Source: Oscillospiraceae bacterium (GTDB lineage: Bacteria; Bacillota; Clostridia; Oscillospirales; Oscillospiraceae). From it: DNA of 27,926 nt. Location: positions 1 through 27,926 of the forward strand of contig JAEDIN010000014.1 in NCBI GenBank assembly GCA_016292445.1. Reading direction: 5' to 3'. Below the pieces are notes generated by a model, which saw only the letters and a list, made by a program, of their open reading frames with translations, was not told where the DNA came from and did not search any database. Position 1 is the stretch's first letter; the number at the start of each line of letters is the position of its first letter. Positions 23,644 through 27,926 of this stretch are shown in pieces. The translations under genes and the position numbers were made by a program.

Positions 23644-24267
23644 ATGCCTATTACTAATGTTTACAACATGGCAGGCGAAAAGGTCGGCGAGATCGAGCTC
23701 TCCGATGCAATCTTCGGCATTGATCCGAACAAGTCTGTTCTGCATGATTCCGTTAAGAACCACCTGGCAAACTGCCGTCAGGGCACCCAGAGCGCACTCA
23801 CCAAGGGCGAGGTTTCTTACACCACCGCAAAGCCCTGGCGCCAGAAGGGCACCGGCCGTGCCCGCGCAGGCTACAAGGGTTCTCCCGTATGGACCCACGG
23901 CGGCGTAGCATTTGCTCCCAAGCCCCGTGATTACAGCTACACCCTCAACAAGAAGGTGAAGCGTCTTGCTCTCAAGAGCGCACTTAGCGTAAAGGCGGCA
24001 GAGGAAGCCATCATCGTTATCGACGACCTCAAGGTCGAGGAGATCAAGACCGCTGCTTTCGCTGCATTCCTGAAGAACATCAATGTATCCGGCAAGGCAC
24101 TCGTTGTCACCGAGAATGTTGACGAGAAGGTCGTCAAGTCTGCACGCAACATCGCAGGCATCACCACCACCATCGCAACCATCCTCAGCCCCTACATGAT
24201 TCTTAACAATCGCAAGCTCGTTGTCTCCAAGGCAGCACTTGCAAAGATCGAGGAGGTGTACGCATGA
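23644..24267 (+). CDS. rplD: 50S ribosomal protein L4
   Basis: A 207-residue large-subunit protein that lines the peptide exit tunnel and, in E. coli, represses the S10 operon. The extended tunnel loop is visible (KPWRQKGTGRARAGYKGSPVW and the following FAPKPRDYSY). Length is normal. AAGGAAAGGAG at 23625-23635 precedes the ATG. Its stop overlaps the rplW start. Confidence 0.98.
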   Translation: MPITNVYNMAGEKVGEIELSDAIFGIDPNKSVLHDSVKNHLANCRQGTQSALTKGEVSYTTAKPWRQKGTGRARAGYKGSPVWTHGGVAFAPKPRDYSYTLNKKVKRLALKSALSVKAAEEAIIVIDDLKVEEIKTAAFAAFLKNINVSGKALVVTENVDEKVVKSARNIAGITTTIATILSPYMILNNRKLVVSKAALAKIEEVYA

Positions 24268-24563
24268 TGAAGACCGCTTATGATATCGTCATTCGCCCCA
24301 TCATCACTGAGCAGTCCATGGAAGACCTGGACATCAAGAAGTACGCTTTTGAAGTCGCAAAGGACGCAAACAAGGTCGAAATCAAGAAGGCAATCGAAGA
24401 GATCTTCGGCGTAACAGTTATCAAGGTAAACACGATAAATGTTCGCGGCAAGTCAAAGCGCACCGGCGCATACCCGATGGGCAAAACCGCCTCTTGGAAA
24501 AAGGCAGTCGTCAAGCTCAGTGAAGACTCCAAGAACATTGAGCTGTTCGAAGGCATGGCATAA
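24264..24563 (+). CDS. rplW: 50S ribosomal protein L23
   Basis: A 99-residue protein at the exit tunnel mouth, docking site for trigger factor and SRP. YDIVIRPIITEQSM and FGVTVIKVNTINVRGK are typical. Two adjacent ATG codons (24264 and 24267) both fit; AGGAGGTG at 24251-24258, inside rplD, is nearer the ideal spacing for the second. The 4-bp overlap with rplD implies translational coupling. Confidence 0.97.
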   Translation: MMKTAYDIVIRPIITEQSMEDLDIKKYAFEVAKDANKVEIKKAIEEIFGVTVIKVNTINVRGKSKRTGAYPMGKTASWKKAVVKLSEDSKNIELFEGMA

Positions 24564-24577
24564 GGGGAGGAATAAGA

Positions 24578-25414
24578 ATGTCTATTAAAACTTACAGACC
24601 TACTACTCCGGCCCGCAGACAGATGACCGTTTCCGGTTTTGACGGTGTTGACAAGCACGCAAGACCCGAGAAGAAGCTGACTGAGGTCCTCAAGAAGAAT
24701 TCCGGCCGTAACAGCTATGGCCGCATCACCGTTCGCCATAAGGGCGGCGGCAATCGCCAGAAGTACCGTATCATCGACTTCAAGCGCAACAAGACCGAGA
24801 TGGAAGCAGAAGTTCTGCGCCTCGAGTATGACCCCAACCGCAGCGCATTCATTGCACTCGTTGAGTATACCGACGGCGAGCGCCGCTACATTCTCGCTCC
24901 TGTCGGCCTGAAGGCAGGCGACAAGGTCGTCTCCTCCGCAGCAGCCGACATTAAGCCGGGCAATGCTCTGCCTCTGGCAAACATCCCTGTTGGTACCGTT
25001 ATCCACAACATCGAGCTCTACCCCGGCAAGGGCGCACAGCTCGTTCGTTCCGCCGGTGTTGCTGCACAGCTCATGGCAAAGGAAAACGGTATGGCCACTG
25101 TTCGCCTCCCCTCCGGTGAGTACCGCAAGGTCCGCATGGACTGCTTTGCAACCATCGGTCAGGTCGGCAACATCGACCACTCCAACATCTCTATCGGTAA
25201 GGCCGGTCGTAAACGCCACATGGGCATCCGTCCTACCGTCCGCGGCAGCGTCATGAACCCCTGCGATCACCCCCACGGCGGTGGTGAAGGCAAGTCCCCC
25301 GTCGGCCGTCCCGGCCCTGTAACTCCTTGGGGCAAGCCCGCACTCGGCTACAAGACCCGCAAGACTAAGAACCGTACCGATAAGTTCATAGTCAAGCGCC
25401 GCAATGCAAAGTAA
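24578..25414 (+). CDS. rplB: 50S ribosomal protein L2
   Basis: A 278-residue core protein of the large subunit, needed for subunit joining and the peptidyl transferase region. It has the N-terminal KTYRPTTPARRQMTV, the central GRNSYGRITVRHKGGG, and the C-terminal MNPCDHPHGGGEGKSPVGR with the conserved His. Length matches the family norm. A GGGGAGG ribosome binding site lies at 24564-24570. Confidence 0.98.
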   Translation: MSIKTYRPTTPARRQMTVSGFDGVDKHARPEKKLTEVLKKNSGRNSYGRITVRHKGGGNRQKYRIIDFKRNKTEMEAEVLRLEYDPNRSAFIALVEYTDGERRYILAPVGLKAGDKVVSSAAADIKPGNALPLANIPVGTVIHNIELYPGKGAQLVRSAGVAAQLMAKENGMATVRLPSGEYRKVRMDCFATIGQVGNIDHSNISIGKAGRKRHMGIRPTVRGSVMNPCDHPHGGGEGKSPVGRPGPVTPWGKPALGYKTRKTKNRTDKFIVKRRNAK

Positions 25415-25429
25415 GGAGGACATAAGTAA

Positions 25430-25702
25430 ATGAGTAGAAGCGTTAAGAAAGGCCCCTTCGCAGCTCCCGAGCTTCTGAAGAGAGTCGATGAAATGAATAA
25501 GGCAGGCGAGAAGAAGGTTCTCAAGACCTGGAGCCGTGCCACTACCATTTTCCCGTCCTTCGTAGGACACACCATCGCAGTACACGACGGTCGCCGTCAT
25601 GTTCCCGTGTATGTCACCGAAGATATGGTCGGACACAAGCTCGGCGAGTTTGCTCCCACCCGTACCTTCCGTGGTCACGCAGGCAGCAAGACCGGTAAGT
25701 AA
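25430..25702 (+). CDS. rpsS: 30S ribosomal protein S19
   Basis: A 90-residue protein of the small-subunit head, complexed with S13 at the A-site side. SRSVKKGPFA at the start and GRRHVPVYVTEDMVGHKLGEF are characteristic. AAGGAGGA at 25413-25420 precedes the ATG. It follows rplB by 15 bp. Confidence 0.98.
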   Translation: MSRSVKKGPFAAPELLKRVDEMNKAGEKKVLKTWSRATTIFPSFVGHTIAVHDGRRHVPVYVTEDMVGHKLGEFAPTRTFRGHAGSKTGK

Positions 25703-25714
25703 GGAGGAGATAAC

Positions 25715-26062
25715 ATGGACGAAAAGAAAATGGCAAGAGCAGAAGCTAAGTATGTTCGTATCTCCCCCCGCAAGGTCGGCATCATCTGCGATATGATCCG
25801 CGGCAAGGACGCAAATGTCGCCATGGCACTCATGCAGCACACCCCCAAGTCCGGCTGTGAGTACATGATGAAGCTCCTCAAGAGCGCATGTGCAAACGCC
25901 GAGAACAATTTTGAAATGGATCCTGAGAAGCTCTATGTTGCAGTTGCATACGCAACCGGCGGCCCCATCCTCAAGCGCGGCATGCCCAGAGCTCGGGGCC
26001 GTATGTACAGAATCAATAAGCGCACCAGCCACATCACTATTTGCGTGGCTGAGAGAGACTAA
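25715..26062 (+). CDS. rplV: 50S ribosomal protein L22
   Basis: A 115-residue protein whose beta hairpin reaches into the exit tunnel, where macrolides bind. Family blocks are YVRISPRKVGIICDMIRGKD and the hairpin GGPILKRGMPRARGRMYRIN, ending RTSHITICVAERD. Length is normal. AAGGAGGAG precedes the ATG. Confidence 0.98.
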   Translation: MDEKKMARAEAKYVRISPRKVGIICDMIRGKDANVAMALMQHTPKSGCEYMMKLLKSACANAENNFEMDPEKLYVAVAYATGGPILKRGMPRARGRMYRINKRTSHITICVAERD

Positions 26063-26079
26063 GGAAGGAGGCAGAATAA

Positions 26080-26946
26080 ATGGGACAGAAAGTTAATCCT
26101 CATGGCATGCGTGTCGGCGTTATAAAGGACTGGGATTCCCGCTGGTACGCCCGTGCAGATAAGGTCGGCGATCTTATCGTAGAAGACTACAACATTCGTA
26201 AGTACCTGAAGAAGACCCTCTATTCAGCCGGTGTTCCTACCATTGAAATCGAGCGTGATTCTAACAAGGTCCGCATTTTCATTCACTGCTCCAGACCCGG
26301 TGTCGTAATCGGCAAGGGCGGCCAGGAGATCGAGCGTATCCGTCAGGAAGTCGCAAAGATGATCGGCAAGGATGTAGCAATCTCCATCGTTGAGGTTCGC
26401 ACCCCCGACACCAATGCTCAGCTCGTAGCAGAGAATATCGCACAGCAGATCGAGAAGCGTATTTCTCACCGCCGTGCAATGAAGAACGCAATGGGTCGTG
26501 CGATGCGCATGGGCGCACGCGGCATCAAGGTCATGTGCTCCGGTCGTCTCGGCGGCCGTGAGATCGCAGGCGTTGAGCAGTACCACGACGGCACCATTCC
26601 TCTTCAGACCATCCGTGCAGACATCGAGTACGGCTTTGCCGAAGCAGCTACCACCTACGGCCGCATCGGCGTTAAGGTTTGGATCTACAAGGGCGAAGTC
26701 CTTTCCCAGACCCTCCGTACCACTCCCCGTGTGATGGACATGAACAAGCCTCAGGGCGAGCGTCGTCGTCGTGACGACCGCCGCGGTGATCGCCGTCAGG
26801 GCGGTGACCGTCGTCAGGGTGGCTTCAATCGTGGCCAGCAGGGCGGCGAGCGTCGTCAGGGCGGTTACGGCCAGCGTCCCGCAGGTCAGGGCGGCTACAA
26901 CCGCGGACCCCGTCCCGCAGCTCCCAAGGAAGGAGGCAACAACTAA
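26080..26946 (+). CDS. rpsC: 30S ribosomal protein S3 with Arg/Gly-rich tail
   Basis: A 288-residue protein of the mRNA entry region of the small subunit. It starts GQKVNPHGMRVGVIKDWDS, has the KH motif VVIGKGGQEIE (75-85) and the C-terminal core RIGVKVWIYKGEVL. The core ends near residue 225. The usual Firmicute S3 is about 215-225 residues. Residues 226-288 form a low-complexity tail built from RRQGG, QGGERR and QGGYN-type units, positively charged and likely disordered. Its codon use matches the rest of the operon. A strong AAGGAGG lies at 26073-26070 on reading back from the ATG. Confidence 0.97.
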   Translation: MGQKVNPHGMRVGVIKDWDSRWYARADKVGDLIVEDYNIRKYLKKTLYSAGVPTIEIERDSNKVRIFIHCSRPGVVIGKGGQEIERIRQEVAKMIGKDVAISIVEVRTPDTNAQLVAENIAQQIEKRISHRRAMKNAMGRAMRMGARGIKVMCSGRLGGREIAGVEQYHDGTIPLQTIRADIEYGFAEAATTYGRIGVKVWIYKGEVLSQTLRTTPRVMDMNKPQGERRRRDDRRGDRRQGGDRRQGGFNRGQQGGERRQGGYGQRPAGQGGYNRGPRPAAPKEGGNN

Positions 26947-27377
26947 TGTTAATGCCTAAGAGAGTTAAGTACCGCAGAGTACACCGTGGCCGCATGAAGG
27001 GCAAGGCTACTCGTGGTAACTTCGTAGCATACGGCGAGTACGGCCTCCAGGCCACCGAGCCGTGCTGGATCACCAGCAATCAGATCGAGGCAGCCCGTAT
27101 CGCAATGACCCGTTACACCAAGCGTGGCGGCCAGGTCTGGATCAAGATATTCCCCGACAAGCCCGTAACCGCAAAGCCCGCCGAGACCCGTATGGGTTCC
27201 GGTAAAGGCTCTCCCGAGTACTGGGTCGCAGTCGTCAAGCCCGGCAGAGTTCTGTTCGAGATCGCCGGCGTACCCGAAGAAACCGCACGCGAGGCACTCC
27301 GCCTTGCAAGCCACAAGCTGCCCTGCAAGACCAAGATAGTTGCAAAGGGCGCTGAGTCTGAGAACGGTGGTGAATAA
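26946..27377 (+). CDS. rplP: 50S ribosomal protein L16
   Basis: A 143-residue protein near the A-site of the large subunit. MLMPKRVKYRRVHRGRMKG and VWIKIFPDKPVTAKPAETRMGSGKG are typical, and the length is normal. The ATG shares a base with the rpsC stop (TAATG), and AAGGAGG lies inside the last rpsC codons, so the genes are coupled. Confidence 0.98.
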   Translation: MLMPKRVKYRRVHRGRMKGKATRGNFVAYGEYGLQATEPCWITSNQIEAARIAMTRYTKRGGQVWIKIFPDKPVTAKPAETRMGSGKGSPEYWVAVVKPGRVLFEIAGVPEETAREALRLASHKLPCKTKIVAKGAESENGGE

Positions 27378-27378
27378 G

Positions 27379-27573
27379 ATGAAGGCAAATGAAATAAGAT
27401 CTATGTCCGTTGCAGACCTCGAAGCAAAGCTCGTTGAGCTGAAGAAGGATCTGTTCATGCTCCGTATGCAGCATGCCACCAATCATCTCGATAACCCCGT
27501 AAAGATTTCCGCTGTGCGTCGTGACATTGCCCGAGTCAAGACCGTTATCCGCGAGAAACAGCTCGAGCAGTGA
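27379..27573 (+). CDS. rpmC: 50S ribosomal protein L29
   Basis: A 64-residue protein at the tunnel exit beside L23. KANEIRSMSVADLEAKLVELKKDLFMLRMQHATN and the C-terminal ISAVRRDIARVKTVIREKQ are typical. A longer frame exists, but ATG 27379, one base after the rplP stop and preceded by a GGTGG stretch, gives the normal length. Confidence 0.97.
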   Translation: MKANEIRSMSVADLEAKLVELKKDLFMLRMQHATNHLDNPVKISAVRRDIARVKTVIREKQLEQ

Positions 27574-27587
27574 GGAGGTAAGTCAGA

Positions 27588-27848
27588 ATGAATGAAAGAA
27601 TAACTTCCCGTAAGACCCGCGTCGGCAAGGTAGTGTCCGACAAGATGGACAAGACCGTCGTCGTCATCGTTGAGGATCGTGTCGCACACAAGACTTATAA
27701 GAAGATCATCGGAAGAACCTACCGTCTGAAGGCCCATGACGAGAATAACGAATGCGGCATCGGCGATATCGTTCGCGTGATGGAGACCCGCCCCCTGTCC
27801 AAGGACAAGAGATGGCGCGTGGTCGAAATCGTTGAAAAGGCTAAGTAA
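27588..27848 (+). CDS. rpsQ: 30S ribosomal protein S17
   Basis: An 86-residue OB-fold primary rRNA-binding protein of the small subunit. SRKTRVGKVVSDKMDKTVVV, HKTYKKIIGRTYRLKAHDE and the acidic/Arg region IVRVMETRPLSKDKRWRVVEI are typical. A GAGGAGG ribosome binding site lies shortly before the ATG. Confidence 0.98.
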   Translation: MNERITSRKTRVGKVVSDKMDKTVVVIVEDRVAHKTYKKIIGRTYRLKAHDENNECGIGDIVRVMETRPLSKDKRWRVVEIVEKAK

Positions 27849-27861
27849 GGAGGCAGCATAA

Positions 27862-27926
27862 ATGATACAGCAAGAGACTTATCTGAAGGTTGCCGACAAT
27901 ACCGGCGCCAAGGAAATCAAGTGCAT
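27862..27926 (+). CDS. rplN: 50S ribosomal protein L14, 5' part only
   Basis: The first 21 codons, IQQETYLKVADNTGAKEIKC after Met, are those of L14, which sits at the subunit interface. The window ends inside the gene. AAGGAGG at 27847-27853 precedes the ATG. Order after rpsQ is as expected for the operon. Confidence 0.95.
   Translation, partial: MIQQETYLKVADNTGAKEIKC

Noticed and set aside
24278..26032. A 584-codon minus-strand frame across rplW, rplB, rpsS and rplV
   Set aside because: It spans several certain ribosomal genes and arises from their strong codon bias; no initiation signals or known domains.
26755..26946. The GC-rich repeats at the end of rpsC as a CRISPR or mobile repeat
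   Set aside because: The units are in frame, irregular and encode a continuous Arg/Gly-rich tail that runs into the rplP ribosome binding site.

Overview
The window is a chromosomal stretch from a strictly anaerobic, probably spore-forming Firmicute of the class Clostridia, most likely in or near the Oscillospiraceae/Ruminococcaceae. The evidence is a spoIID gene, an [FeFe]-hydrogenase with four ferredoxin-like cysteine motifs, strong AGGAGG-type ribosome binding sites, a primary sigma factor of Firmicute type, and a moderately GC-rich genome with AT-rich promoters. Taxonomy is an inference; there is no rRNA gene here. I see no tRNA, rRNA, CRISPR array, transposase, integrase or phage gene, so this is mostly core chromosome.

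Layout. (1) 17-4096, plus strand: dgt, dnaG and rpoD, a macromolecular-synthesis type operon for dNTP hydrolysis, primer synthesis and the housekeeping sigma factor. (2) 4097-4368: an intergenic region with a long hairpin, an unexplained structured block and a bidirectional terminator. (3) 4369-7029, minus strand: a single-gene [FeFe]-hydrogenase unit whose promoter shows that the start lies downstream of the longest frame, then an unrecognised eight-helix membrane protein. (4) 7122-11025, plus strand: spoIID, then a self-contained regulator/ABC ATPase/ABC permease operon. Its promoter is covered by a perfect 18-bp inverted repeat, the likely operator. (5) 11377-12978: a membrane-anchored protein with X-X-X-Leu-X-X-Gly heptad repeats and an Ala-rich tail, with codon use like the ribosomal genes. 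(6) 13122-15811, minus strand: an acyltransferase with a zinc ribbon, followed by a DUF1846 protein. (7) 15988-18759: secA, then an intergenic region with a duplicated 24-nt motif. (8) 18937-22025: pgeF, an oligopeptide-type substrate-binding lipoprotein, cdd and an 85-residue LysR-type DNA-binding domain standing alone. (9) 22098-27926: a terminator fused to a strong promoter, a leader of about 300 nt, and the S10 operon rpsJ-rplC-rplD-rplW-rplB-rpsS-rplV-rpsC-rplP-rpmC-rpsQ-rplN, cut by the window end in rplN.

No clearly new multi-gene system stands out. The best candidates for something undescribed are RNA or regulatory elements: the ~100-nt structured spacer between rpsJ and rplC, the long rpsJ leader, the structured block after rpoD and the repeat pair after secA. 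Among proteins the leads are the heptad-repeat membrane protein, the acyltransferase with a zinc ribbon and unassigned tail, the stand-alone LysR domain, and the extended tails on ribosomal proteins S3 and L3. All coordinates, pairings and residue positions were read by eye; no search or folding was run.
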